From the NCBI GenBank assembly GCA_025355745.1, contig JANXZA010000205.1, forward strand, positions 1-40,516: a DNA stretch of 40,516 bases, given 5' to 3'. This document shows positions 6,911-15,856 of this stretch, piece after piece. The number at the start of each line of letters is the position of its first letter. The first letter of the stretch is position 1. Below the pieces are notes generated by a model that did no database searches, was not told the DNA's origin, and saw only the letters and a list, made by a program, of their open reading frames with translations. Source of the DNA: Rhizobacter sp. (GTDB lineage: Bacteria > Pseudomonadota > Gammaproteobacteria > Burkholderiales > Burkholderiaceae_C). Made by a program: the position numbers and the translations under genes.

Positions 6911-8747
6911 AGGTCTTTCTCCAGTCATCCTTGGCGTCGGGCTCGGGCTGCTCTGGTTTGAGCAGGATGCAGTCCTCCATGACGAGGATGTCAAGCTCGG
7001 TGCGCATGAAGCACAGGTAGGCGTCCTGCGGGGTACAGACGATCGGTTCGCCGCGCACATTGAAGGATGTGTTGACCAGCACGCCGCAGCCGGTGCGGTC
7101 CTTGAAGGCCTTGAGCAGGCGGTTGAAATCTGCGTGGTCGTCGGCATGCACGGTCTGCACGCGCGCCGAGCCGTCGACATGGGTGATGGCGGGAAGATCC
7201 GAACGCGGGCGGTTGATCATCTGCAGCAGGTCGTCGGAGTCGGCCTCGCTTGAAGCATCGCCCTGCGTCGACAGCAGGCGCTCCTTGCGCAGCGGGGCGA
7301 CCAGCAGCATGTATGGACTCTCGGTGTCGAGTTCGAAGTAGGTTGCGGCCATCTCGGGCAGCACCGCCGGGGCAAAAGGGCGAAAGGATTCGCGGTATTT
7401 GATGCGCAGGTTCATCGTCGCCTGCGTATCGGGGCGGCGGGCGTCGCCGATGATTGATCGAGCGCCGAGCGAGCGCGGCCCGAACTCCATGCGCCCGGAC
7501 ATGAAGCCGACGACTTTGCCCTCATCGAGATAGCCGGCGAGGCGTCTCGCGCGTTCGGTCGGATCGCTGACGCGTTCGAAGGGTGCGCCTTTGCGGGTCA
7601 GGAAGGCTCTGATCTCCTCGCTGCTGTGGGTCGGGCCCAGGTAGCTGCCCTTCTGGGTATCGCGCCCGGTCGGGTTCATCTGCCGAGGCGCGTCGAAGTA
7701 GGTGTGTGCCACCAGCAGTGCGGCTCCGAGTGCGCCGCCGGCGTCCCCTGCGGCAGGCTGGATCCAGAGGTCCTTGAAAATTCCTTCGCGCAGCACCTTG
7801 CCGTTGGCAACGCAGTTCAGCGCCACACCGCCCGCGAGGCACAGGTTCTCGCAACCGGTCTCGCGGCGGGCGGTACGGCAGAGCCTGAGCACGACGTCTT
7901 CGAGCACCGCCTGCACCGATGCGGCCAGGTTCATCTCGCGCCGGGTGATCCGGCTCTCGGGCGTGCGGGCGGGGCCGCCGAAGAGGGACGCGAACCTGTC
8001 GTTCGTCATCAGCAGGCCGTCGATGAAACCGAAGTACTCGGTGTTCAGCCGAAACGAGCCGTCGGGCTTCACGTCGATGAGCTTGTCGCGGATGATCGAT
8101 GCGTAGACGGGTTCGCCGTAAGGGGCCAGGCCCATGAGCTTGTACTCGCCGGAGTTGACCTTGAAGCCGGTGAAATACGTGACGGCCGAATAGAGCAGGC
8201 CAAGGGAATGCGGATAAGTGATCTCCTGCGTGAGCTCGATGCGCGCGCCGTCGCCGCGCCCCAGCGAGGTCGTCGCCCACTCGCCGACCCCGTCGAGCGT
8301 GAGGATCGCGGCCTCCTTGAACGGCGACGGGTAGAACGCCGACGCAGCGTGCGACATATGGTGCTCGCTGAAGAGCACACGACCTTCCCGCCCCAGCCCG
8401 CCGATCGCTGCCTTGACGTGGTCATCAACCCAGAGCTTGACCCCGAGCACCGACTGGCAGGCCATCTCGAACTGCTCGGCGCCTGCAACCCCGGCCATCA
8501 TGGTGTTCTGAACGATGCGGTCCCAGGTGAGAAGCGGGTTGTCGTAGAACACGACGGCATCGATGTCGTCGGCTTCGACGAAGGCTTCGCCAAGGCAATA
8601 GTTGATGGCATGGCGGGGGAAGCGCGCATCGTGGCGCTTGCGGCTGAAGCGCTCCTCCTGGGCGGCGGCGATGACCTCGCCGTCGCGGACGATGGCTGCG
8701 GCCGAGTCATGATAGAAGGCCGAGATGCCGAGGACAGTGTGGCTCAT
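6897..8747 (-). CDS. Carbamoyltransferase, NodU/CmcH/TobZ family
   Basis: A 616-residue protein with the full two-part architecture. The N-terminal Kae1/YrdC-like metal-binding region has LGISAFYHDSAAAIVRDG, EERFSRKRHD and the metal-site motif HHMSHAASAFYPS (about 129-141), then the LAGGVALNCVANGK block. The C-terminal part has GRMEFGPRSLGARSI, KYRESFRPFAPAVL and NTSFNVRGEPIV. Such enzymes make carbamoyl-adenylate from carbamoyl phosphate and ATP and transfer the carbamoyl group to a hydroxyl of a sugar, lipo-oligosaccharide or antibiotic. Here a glycan hydroxyl is likely because a polysaccharide locus starts 6 kb away, but that is inference. The start at 8747 (MSHTVLGISAF) fits the family; the upstream extension does not. 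It follows the SGNH gene by 66 bases. Confidence 0.9.
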   Translation of the reverse strand: MSHTVLGISAFYHDSAAAIVRDGEVIAAAQEERFSRKRHDARFPRHAINYCLGEAFVEADDIDAVVFYDNPLLTWDRIVQNTMMAGVAGAEQFEMACQSVLGVKLWVDDHVKAAIGGLGREGRVLFSEHHMSHAASAFYPSPFKEAAILTLDGVGEWATTSLGRGDGARIELTQEITYPHSLGLLYSAVTYFTGFKVNSGEYKLMGLAPYGEPVYASIIRDKLIDVKPDGSFRLNTEYFGFIDGLLMTNDRFASLFGGPARTPESRITRREMNLAASVQAVLEDVVLRLCRTARRETGCENLCLAGGVALNCVANGKVLREGIFKDLWIQPAAGDAGGALGAALLVAHTYFDAPRQMNPTGRDTQKGSYLGPTHSSEEIRAFLTRKGAPFERVSDPTERARRLAGYLDEGKVVGFMSGRMEFGPRSLGARSIIGDARRPDTQATMNLRIKYRESFRPFAPAVLPEMAATYFELDTESPYMLLVAPLRKERLLSTQGDASSEADSDDLLQMINRPRSDLPAITHVDGSARVQTVHADDHADFNRLLKAFKDRTGCGVLVNTSFNVRGEPIVCTPQDAYLCFMRTELDILVMEDCILLKPEQPEPDAKDDWRKTYELD

Positions 8748-8813
8748 GCAGAGTCCGTTGGAGAGAGGACGGGGGTGGACGACGGGGCCATCACTAGGCA
8801 ATGCGGGCGCGGA

Positions 8814-9791
8814 TCACCGAACGGCGGAGAGCAGGCCCCGAAGCACGGGCGCGATCGATCTGGCCACGGCCTCATGGCCGCTTTGGGTCGGATGAACGTC
8901 GGTCGCAAAGCGGAACGCGCGTCGCTCCTGGGGCGAGTACTGCCGCAAGTCGGGGAGCATGTCATGCAGGTGGCAGCCGGCTTCTTCGGCGAGCTCGCGG
9001 AACCGGGCGAGGCAGGCCGCCGGGTCGGCGGTTTCCTCGATGTACTGGAAGATCGGAAAGGGGACCAGGAGAACGGGCTGGGGGATCTGGCGGATCCACT
9101 CCAGCAGGACCGCGTTCATGAGCCTCCATTCCTTGCAGAGCGGGTCGTCGTATTCAGGCAGGGGCTGATAACCGGTCAACTTCTGCGCGGTGTCGCGCAG
9201 CCCCAGCTTGTTGACCAGATCGCGCAGCGGTCGAAAGCGCCCCGTTTTGGCGACGCCAGCCGGCTCGGCCTCCTCGGCGCGCACAGGGTCCCGCAGGACC
9301 GGGATCCCGCACAGCGTGAGAGACCCTTCGTTCAGCTCGAAGTAAGGCTTGGCGTGGACACGGTGAACCCCCTGGTCGTCGATGAATTGACGTGATCGGG
9401 AGTTGACGCGCCGGATGTTCTCGAAGGGGATCGTCAGGACCACGGCGTCAGCCTCGATAGACCGTGCGAACTCGCGCCAAACGAGGTATTGCTGGTCGGT
9501 GCCGGTGCCCGGCAACCCGAAGTTGTAAACCTCGAGATCCGGGATGAGGCGTTCGAGCGCATCGGTATAGCGCTTCGGGTTGGAAACGGCATCGCCTGCG
9601 GTGATCGAGTCGCCGAAGACCAGAACGCGGCGCTTGCCGGCAGTCTTTGGCAGCGTGAATTCCCGTTCGCAGCGGAAGCCCGAGCCGTTGGTTCGGACGA
9701 GATAGCCACCCGCCTCGTGCTCCACGCGCAGCCGCAGACCGGGGATAAAACGATAGGCTACGGTGGGGTGGTACTCGAAGAGTTGGCGCAT
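8814..9791 (-). CDS. SGNH/GDSL-family hydrolase
   Basis: A 325-residue protein. After an N-terminal segment with YHPTVAYRFIPGLRL, common to SGNH proteins of sugar-decoration clusters, comes block I VLVFGDSITAG (Ser62). A mid-block TIPFENIRR may supply the Asn, and block V DVHPTQSGHEAVA near residue 300 supplies the Asp and His. No signal peptide is visible, so it would act in the cytoplasm. The fold covers esterases and O-acyltransferases acting on glycans. It lies 66 bases upstream of the carbamoyltransferase and 42 bases downstream of the tannase-family gene, all leftward, so a shared transcript is likely. A role in adding or trimming an ester on the same glycan is inference. Confidence 0.82.
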   Translation of the reverse strand: MRQLFEYHPTVAYRFIPGLRLRVEHEAGGYLVRTNGSGFRCEREFTLPKTAGKRRVLVFGDSITAGDAVSNPKRYTDALERLIPDLEVYNFGLPGTGTDQQYLVWREFARSIEADAVVLTIPFENIRRVNSRSRQFIDDQGVHRVHAKPYFELNEGSLTLCGIPVLRDPVRAEEAEPAGVAKTGRFRPLRDLVNKLGLRDTAQKLTGYQPLPEYDDPLCKEWRLMNAVLLEWIRQIPQPVLLVPFPIFQYIEETADPAACLARFRELAEEAGCHLHDMLPDLRQYSPQERRAFRFATDVHPTQSGHEAVARSIAPVLRGLLSAVR

Positions 9792-9833
9792 GGGCGACGG
9801 GTAGAAGCGACTCGCTATTCTATGAGTGCGCTT

Positions 9834-11387
9834 TCAGCTGCAGGCGTAGCTCGACGCCAGCTTCGCGGCGGCCGCATCGTTCGCCGGGCCGGTGTAGCGC
9901 GGGTATTTCGGATAGGTGCAGAGCGGCCGGCTGAAGGCGATCGCTCCAGCCGCCAATTTGTTGGCGGTCAGCGTGCCGGGCGGTGTGTTCTTCTCGACCC
10001 AGGCTTCCAGTGAGCCGAGAAGGTCGGTGTCATCGGCCCCCGGGCCTCCTGAGCAGTGGTTGACACCCGGCGCAACGTAGTAGCGCACGAAGGCGTCGGC
10101 GGCGGCTTGCCCACCCATCGATGTCACCACGCCGTTGTAGTACTCGGAGGTCGCGTTGACGCTGAGCGCCGGGTCGCTGCCGCCGTGCCACAGGATCAGC
10201 TTGCCGCCGTGTCCGGAAAATCCGGCCAGATTCGTGTTCGTAGCGTCGTTCAAAGCGGCCAGCAAGTCCAGTGCCGCCTTGTCCCGGTCATACGGGATGT
10301 ACAGGAGAGAGTCGGCAGCCAGGTTGCGTGCCAGGTAGGTCTTGACGGTGGTGTCTTGGAACAGGTACTGCAAGCCGCTCTTCACGTTCCCATTGGCAGT
10401 CACCCAGACCACCCAGCTGTCGGGTTCGTCTTCATTGCCCGACAGATTCCACCCCGCGTTCCGGTACTGCGCACTGCCAGCAAAGATCGAGGTGCTGGTC
10501 CGGGAACTGACCACCGCCAACTGCGCATCGGACAAGCAACTGTTGCCGGTGTCGGCACCGCCGGCGCAGCGCAGCACCGCCGGGTTGAAGGCGCAGGCGG
10601 CGGGATTCGAGACCACGCCGTCGACGATGCCGTCGTTGGCATCACAGGCGTTGCGAACCGCCCTTGCCAGCGTGGCGACCTTGGCCGCATTGAGTTGGCC
10701 GCCAGGGGCCGCAGCCGTCTTGGCAACGCGATTCCACGCGCCCATCAAGCCGGTCCAGTTGTAGGCGGGCGCCCGCGCGATGATGCCGTCGAACAGCGTC
10801 GGGAAGCGCTGTGCGGTGATCAGTGCTTCCCGGCCGCCGCCGGAGCAACCTTCGAAGTACGACCGGGACGGCGCCGCGCCGTACACGCTTTTGACCACGG
10901 CTGCAGCCGAGGCCATCACGGTGGGCACCGACAGGCTGCCGAACAGTTGCGCGGCCTGCGGATCGTTCAGCGCCCACGAGGCATCGAGCACGTCGGCCTG
11001 ATGCCCACTGTCGCTGCTGACATTGGCATAGCCCCGGCTGAGCGCGTTCAGGTTGGCGCCGCTCAAGTCGGGAATGGAGCCGTTGTAGCCACCACCGCCG
11101 CCGTAGTGAAGCTTGCCGTTCCAGGCTTCCGGAAGCCTCAATTCGAACGTGAGCTTCGGTTCGATGAGCGCGGTGACCTTGCAGTAGGCGGGCACCCCGG
11201 CGTTGGCCGCCATGGCGACTGTCTTGAAGACGATGGCGCCGGAGATCGTCTTGCCTTGCAGGCTGGCGCAAGTCTGCTGCCCCGTGGCGGGAGCGGTGGC
11301 AAGGTTGCCACCACCGCCGCACGCGGTGAGGAAGATGACTGCGGCGCTGATGCTTGCTGACCGACCAAAGACCGTTGTACGGCTCAT
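9834..11387 (-). CDS. Tannase/feruloyl esterase family lipoprotein
   Basis: A 517-residue exported esterase. The signal peptide ends FLTACGGGG, a lipobox with Cys23, so a membrane-anchored lipoprotein is expected. The catalytic serine is in YFEGCSGGGREAL, the aspartate in WHGGSDPALS and the histidine in VAPGVNHCSGGPGAD. The cysteines beside the serine and histidine form the CS-D-HC arrangement typical of the tannase family. A calcium-site-like segment (CDANDGIVDGVVSNPAAC) is also present. The family hydrolyses aromatic esters such as gallate or ferulate esters, or related plant- and plastic-derived esters; the substrate cannot be read from sequence. The start at 11387 gives a correct signal peptide and has GGGA upstream; the longer frame would bury the signal. 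Confidence 0.88.
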   Translation of the reverse strand: MSRTTVFGRSASISAAVIFLTACGGGGNLATAPATGQQTCASLQGKTISGAIVFKTVAMAANAGVPAYCKVTALIEPKLTFELRLPEAWNGKLHYGGGGGYNGSIPDLSGANLNALSRGYANVSSDSGHQADVLDASWALNDPQAAQLFGSLSVPTVMASAAAVVKSVYGAAPSRSYFEGCSGGGREALITAQRFPTLFDGIIARAPAYNWTGLMGAWNRVAKTAAAPGGQLNAAKVATLARAVRNACDANDGIVDGVVSNPAACAFNPAVLRCAGGADTGNSCLSDAQLAVVSSRTSTSIFAGSAQYRNAGWNLSGNEDEPDSWVVWVTANGNVKSGLQYLFQDTTVKTYLARNLAADSLLYIPYDRDKAALDLLAALNDATNTNLAGFSGHGGKLILWHGGSDPALSVNATSEYYNGVVTSMGGQAAADAFVRYYVAPGVNHCSGGPGADDTDLLGSLEAWVEKNTPPGTLTANKLAAGAIAFSRPLCTYPKYPRYTGPANDAAAAKLASSYACS

Positions 11388-11756
11388 GCTTGTGTCCCGA
11401 GTAATCGGCGAAGTTTCGCCACGCGCGAGCATATTTCGGATTCACGCAGAAGGTACGTAGGACAGGGCGAGGACTGTGTAAGGCAGAACAAAACCCTGTG
11501 TCTTTCGGCGACCTTGTCCTTCGCCGGACGCATCACGGCTGCGGTGCGCTCGCGTCGAATTGCGCTGTCAGTCCCCGGCTTTTCCGACCTTCGGTTGGCG
11601 CGCTGCGAGCGACGATATCGACTCGCAGCCGGGTATCGATGCGCCAAGCCATCGAGCCCTCATGAACTGCGGCGCCCCGATGGTCAACGCCCGGACCGGT
11701 CGTGCAGCGGGTCGCTTACACAGCGGCAACAGCAACAAAACGCGGGACAGTTCTTC
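11388..11756. other. Divergent intergenic region, no gene seen
   Basis: These 369 bases separate the leftward tannase-family gene from the rightward DUF1800 gene and should hold both promoters. Open frames cross it but read as basic, low-complexity shadows. I see no convincing -35/-10 pair, riboswitch or repeat. Confidence 0.4.
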
Positions 11757-13490
11757 ATGCAATTTGCAATGCGAATCGGTGCTCTGGCGGCCACGCTTTT
11801 CACGGTCGCCCTGACGGGTTGTGGCGGCAGTGGGAGCGCTGGCAGCAGTGACTCCGAACAATCGGTGGCGCAAGCTGTCACGCGCGTGCCGCCCGACCCC
11901 GGGTTGAGCGTGCGCGACGCGAACCGGCTCGCCGATCAGGCGAGCTTCGGCGCGACCGAGGGCCTGGTCGCCGACATCAAGGCGCAGGGAGCGGGCGCGT
12001 GGATCGCGTCGCAGATGACGCTGAGTTCATCGCGCTACCTGAGCGGCGGCGACGCCGCCGTCCATCAGGTGAGCGCGCCGACGGCGTACTGCTCGCTGCC
12101 GGCTCACCAGAGCGCGACCTGCTGGCGCGACAACCTGTCGACGCAGCCCTTGCTGTGGGACTTCTACCGCAATGCCGTGCGCCAGCCCGACCAGTTGCGC
12201 CAGCGAGTCGCCTTCGCACTGCAGCAGATCGTCGTTGTCAGCGGGGTCGAAGTCACCGGCACCTACGGTTTTCGCAACTATCACAACAACCTGCTCGACA
12301 ACGCCTTCGGCAACTACCGCCAGGTGCTGATGAAGGTGGCGCTGAGCCCGGTGATGGGCGACTATCTCAACCACGCCAACAACGACAAGGCAGCACCTAA
12401 CGAAAATTTTGCGCGGGAACTGCTGCAGCTCTTTTCCATCGGCACCTGCGATCTGAACCTCGACGGCACACTGAAGGGCGGCAAGTGCAGCCCCACCTAC
12501 GACAACGACACGGTGCGCGGCTACGCCTACGCGCTGACCGGCTGGACTTATCCGGCCGGCGGCAGCACCGCCTGGGGCTGCTGGCCGGCCGGCGCGAATT
12601 GCCGCTTCTACGGCGGTGACATGACGCCGTTCGCGAGCTACCACGATCGCGCCGCGCGCACGCTGCTGGCGGGCGTCACGCTGGCGGCCGGTCACAGCAG
12701 CGAGGTCGCGCTGGAGCGCGTGCTCGACAGCTTGATGGCGCACCCCAATACCGCCCCTTTCGTCGCCAAGCGGCTGATCCAGAACCTGGTCGCGAGCAAC
12801 CCGTCGGCGGGCTACGTCGGCCGGGTCGCGGCAGCCTTTGCGAGCGGCAGCTACAGCGGCGGCGGCCGTCGTTTCGGCAGCGGCAAGGCCGGAGACCTCG
12901 CGGCCACCGTCGCCGCCGTGCTGCTTGACAATGAGGCTCGCAGCGTCGGCGCGCGCAACGCCGGCAAGCTGCGCGAGCCGGTGTTGATGTTCACCGGCGT
13001 GCTGCGGGCGCTGAACGGCAAGACCGACGGCGACGTGTTCAGTTGGTGGGGCGAAGGCCTGCGCCAACATGCCTTCCGCCCGCCTTCGGTCTTCAACTAC
13101 TACCCACAGGACTACCCGGTGCCCGGCACCGCGCTCGCCGGCCCGGCCTTCGGCGTGCACAACGCCAGCGCTGCGCTGGAGCGACTCAACTACCTGGCCT
13201 GGCTGATCGACTGGGGCGGTGCTGCTGCCGACGCCAGCGTGCCCGGTGCCGTCGGCACCCGGGCCGACCTGAGCGCCTTTGTCGCCACTGCGGTCGATGC
13301 GGCGGCACTTGTTGACCGCATCGCCGTTCTCGCGTTTGGTCAGCCGCTGGGCGGCACACCGCGCGACGAGGTTATCAAGGCGGTCGCCTTGTGGACACCG
13401 GCCATCGACAAGGACAACTGGCAGGTCAACCGGGTGAAGACGGCGGCCTACCTCGTGTTCGGTTCGCCGAACTACCACATGCAGCGTTGA
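11757..13490 (+). CDS. DUF1800 domain-containing lipoprotein
   Basis: A 577-residue exported protein. The signal peptide of the start MQFAMRIGALAATLF ends in LTGCGGSGSA, a lipobox. The DUF1800 domain runs through most of the chain: DANRLADQASFGAT near the start, LRQRVAFALQQIVVVSG, the most conserved stretch NENFARELLQLFSIGTCDL, and FRPPSVFNYYPQDYPVPG in the C-terminal half. The biochemical activity of DUF1800 is not known. It is regularly encoded next to a DUF1501 protein, as here (10-base gap), which suggests a shared complex or pathway at the cell surface. The start at 11757 is chosen for the signal peptide; the frame open further upstream lacks one. Confidence 0.88.
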   Translation: MQFAMRIGALAATLFTVALTGCGGSGSAGSSDSEQSVAQAVTRVPPDPGLSVRDANRLADQASFGATEGLVADIKAQGAGAWIASQMTLSSSRYLSGGDAAVHQVSAPTAYCSLPAHQSATCWRDNLSTQPLLWDFYRNAVRQPDQLRQRVAFALQQIVVVSGVEVTGTYGFRNYHNNLLDNAFGNYRQVLMKVALSPVMGDYLNHANNDKAAPNENFARELLQLFSIGTCDLNLDGTLKGGKCSPTYDNDTVRGYAYALTGWTYPAGGSTAWGCWPAGANCRFYGGDMTPFASYHDRAARTLLAGVTLAAGHSSEVALERVLDSLMAHPNTAPFVAKRLIQNLVASNPSAGYVGRVAAAFASGSYSGGGRRFGSGKAGDLAATVAAVLLDNEARSVGARNAGKLREPVLMFTGVLRALNGKTDGDVFSWWGEGLRQHAFRPPSVFNYYPQDYPVPGTALAGPAFGVHNASAALERLNYLAWLIDWGGAAADASVPGAVGTRADLSAFVATAVDAAALVDRIAVLAFGQPLGGTPRDEVIKAVALWTPAIDKDNWQVNRVKTAAYLVFGSPNYHMQR

Positions 13491-13499
13491 GGGGACCGA

Positions 13500-14984
13500 A
13501 TGACGAACCACAAAACAGGGCCAGTCAAGTTGCGGGCGGATATATTGCAAATATCTGTCTCCGACGTGCAGCGCCGGTCGTTCCTGCGCCGCAGTGCCGC
13601 ACTCGCCGGAGCCCTCGGTGTCGGCAGCATCGGCAACCTTCTGCTGGGCACACGAGCCGCCCACGCGGCCGACTACAAAGCACTGGTCTGCGTATTCCTA
13701 CATGGCGGCAACGACGGGCTGAACACCATCGTGCCGACCGACGCAGCGGGCTACAACCAGTACGCAGGCGTGCGCGGCGGGCTGGCGATCCCGAAGTCGG
13801 AACTGGTCCCGATGGTCGGCACTGCCTATGGCTTGCATCCATCGCTGGCGGCGCTGGCCCCGGCGTGGAACGCGGGCAGACTGGCACCGGTGCTCAATGT
13901 CGGCCCCTTGCATGAGCCGCTGACCAAAGCGCAGTTCCGCGCCGCGTTGCCCAACTCGGCTGCAGTACCGGACAACCTGTTTTCCCACTCTGACCAGCAG
14001 GTGCTGTGGGAAGCTGCCGGCGCCGACGCGCTGGAGCGCACCGGTTGGGGTGGCCGCGCATCGCAGCTTCTGGCGACCGTGAATCCGGTCATCTCGGTGG
14101 CCGGCAACACTCGCTTTGGGCAATCCGAGCGGCAGACGCCGCTGGTCCTGCCGCCGCCGGGTGCGGTGTTCGGTGCCTACGGCTTGCAGCCCGATGAAAT
14201 GCAGTGGCCGGTGTACGCGGCGCGCAAGGCCGCCATCGATGCGCTCTACGCGCCGTCTCAGGAACTGGCGCTCGGCGATGCCTACACGCTGATGCAGCGC
14301 GACGCCTTTGCGATCTCGCAGCGCCTCGGAGCGGTGGTCAAGACCTTGCCCGGCGAATCGGGCTCGGCGGCAGCGATCGACAGCGCATTTGCAGCGTTGT
14401 ATTCGGGTGGCGCCTTTGCAACCGGGATTGCTGCGCAGCTGTACCAGGTGGCCAAGCTGGTCAACGCCAACGCGACGGTGCAGGGCAGCCGCCAAATCTT
14501 CTTTGCCCAGCTCGACGGCTTCGACACCCACGCCAATCAGGTCGTGACCGGCAGCCCGACCGAGGGCGAGCATGCACGTCTTCTGAAGCAGCTCGGCGAC
14601 GCGCTCGCGGCGTTCCATGCGGCGATGAAAAACCTCGGTCTCGGGGACGCGGTCACGGCCTTCACGCAGAGCGACTTCGGCCGCACGCTGCTGCCGAACA
14701 ACAGCCTCGGTACCGATCACGCCTGGGGCAATCACCACCTCGTGCTCGGCGGGGCCGTGAAGGGCGGCGCCACCTACGGCATTGGCCCGGAGCTGGTGCT
14801 CGGAGGCACCGACGACGTCGGCGTGGAAGCGTGGGAACGGCAGGGGCGCTGCATCCCGACGAGCTCGGTCGACCAGTACGCGGCCACGCTGCTCGGCTGG
14901 TTCGGCGTCAGCGAAATGCAGCTCGACACGGTGTTGCCGAACCTGAAGAACTTCGGCACCCGGCGCCAGCTCGGCTTCTTGTAG
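13500..14984 (+). CDS. DUF1501 domain-containing protein, Tat-exported
   Basis: A 494-residue protein of the DUF1501 family, related to the alkaline phosphatase/sulfatase fold. The N terminus carries a twin-arginine signal QRRSFLRRSAALAGALGVGS with likely cleavage after AAHA (about residue 57), so it is exported folded, perhaps with a metal. Family blocks are VFLHGGNDGLNTIVP, FSHSDQQVLWE, AQLDGFDTHANQ, FTQSDFGRTLLPN and DHAWGNHHLVLGGAVKGG. The Asp/His-rich blocks suggest a metal site. GGGGAC precedes the ATG. It is the second gene of the DUF1800-DUF1501 pair. The substrate and role are unknown. Confidence 0.9.
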   Translation: MTNHKTGPVKLRADILQISVSDVQRRSFLRRSAALAGALGVGSIGNLLLGTRAAHAADYKALVCVFLHGGNDGLNTIVPTDAAGYNQYAGVRGGLAIPKSELVPMVGTAYGLHPSLAALAPAWNAGRLAPVLNVGPLHEPLTKAQFRAALPNSAAVPDNLFSHSDQQVLWEAAGADALERTGWGGRASQLLATVNPVISVAGNTRFGQSERQTPLVLPPPGAVFGAYGLQPDEMQWPVYAARKAAIDALYAPSQELALGDAYTLMQRDAFAISQRLGAVVKTLPGESGSAAAIDSAFAALYSGGAFATGIAAQLYQVAKLVNANATVQGSRQIFFAQLDGFDTHANQVVTGSPTEGEHARLLKQLGDALAAFHAAMKNLGLGDAVTAFTQSDFGRTLLPNNSLGTDHAWGNHHLVLGGAVKGGATYGIGPELVLGGTDDVGVEAWERQGRCIPTSSVDQYAATLLGWFGVSEMQLDTVLPNLKNFGTRRQLGFL

Positions 14985-15046
14985 TGCCTGCAAGCTAGAC
15001 TGGCGACACGCTTGCACATCGGTTCAGGCTTGGGAGGGCCGCAACG

Positions 15047-15856
15047 ATGATGACAATGATCAGACTTTTCGCCATCGCGACCATAGGGGCGTTTTTATGC
15101 AGCGCCTGCGTGACGACTTCGTTCCCGGTCGGGCCGGCGTCGCTGCCGGTGGCCACCATGCCGGCCGCGCCGGCCTCGGCACCCACCGCGCCACGCTCGT
15201 ACCTGCTGCAATCGGGCGATGCGTTCGATGTCAAGTTGTTCTACAGCCCGGAGCTTAACGAGAGCGTCGTGGTGCGCCCCGACGGCAAGATTTCGCTGCA
15301 ACTTGCCGGCGAGGTGCAAGCCGCCGGGCGCAGCCCCGGTGAGCTCGAGTTGGAGCTGCGCACGCTGTACGCCAAGGCCCTGCGCGATCCGGCGGTGACG
15401 GTGGTGGTCAAACAGTTCAAGGCGCAGCGTGTGTTCGTCTCGGGCGAGGTGCGCACCCCCGGAGAGGTTGCCCTCCAGGACGACATGACGGCGCTGCAGG
15501 CGATTGCCCACGCCGGCTTCTTTACGCGTGATGCCGAAGCGCGCAATGTCGTGGTGCTGCGCTACAAAGGCAGCAACGGCCCGGAGTTCATCCTGCTCGA
15601 CATGAAGGCCATGATGGATGGCGAGCGCAGTACCAACATGGACGATGTTGCGCGGCAACCGGGCAGCGGGCCCGGCTCGCTGAAAGGGAGCGATGTCGCA
15701 CTGCAACCGATGGACGTGGTGTTCGTTCCGCAGAGCCGGATCGCCAGCGTGGCGGATTTCTTTACCCGCTATGTCAACAACATCGTTCCGCTGTGGCGCA
15801 ACCTGGGCTTCAGCATGATTTATTACACCAACAGCGCACGCGTCATCGCGCCGTGA
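15047..15856 (+). CDS. Polysaccharide export outer-membrane lipoprotein (Wza/EpsE-like)
   Basis: A 269-residue protein of the polysaccharide-export (Poly_export plus SLBB) family. The signal peptide ends LCSAC, making Cys21 the lipid-bearing residue. The export domain starts near YLLQSGDAFDVKLFYSPELN and VRPDGKISLQLAGEV; the SLBB beta-grasp part is RVFVSGEVRTPGEVALQDD. The C-terminal end (FTRYVNNIVPLWRNLGFSM) could form the membrane-spanning helix of the outer-membrane channel. It is shorter than E. coli Wza, as in many betaproteobacterial Eps loci. GGGAGG stands upstream of the ATG. It overlaps the end of the leftward ligase gene by 14 bases, so its partner chain-length and kinase genes lie on the other strand. 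Confidence 0.9.
   Translation: MMTMIRLFAIATIGAFLCSACVTTSFPVGPASLPVATMPAAPASAPTAPRSYLLQSGDAFDVKLFYSPELNESVVVRPDGKISLQLAGEVQAAGRSPGELELELRTLYAKALRDPAVTVVVKQFKAQRVFVSGEVRTPGEVALQDDMTALQAIAHAGFFTRDAEARNVVVLRYKGSNGPEFILLDMKAMMDGERSTNMDDVARQPGSGPGSLKGSDVALQPMDVVFVPQSRIASVADFFTRYVNNIVPLWRNLGFSMIYYTNSARVIAP

Noticed and set aside
6911..7180. Longer form of the 123-residue protein gene
   Set aside because: The extension lies inside the carbamoyltransferase gene in another frame and is serine/arginine-rich noise; ATG 6910 has a good ribosome-binding site.
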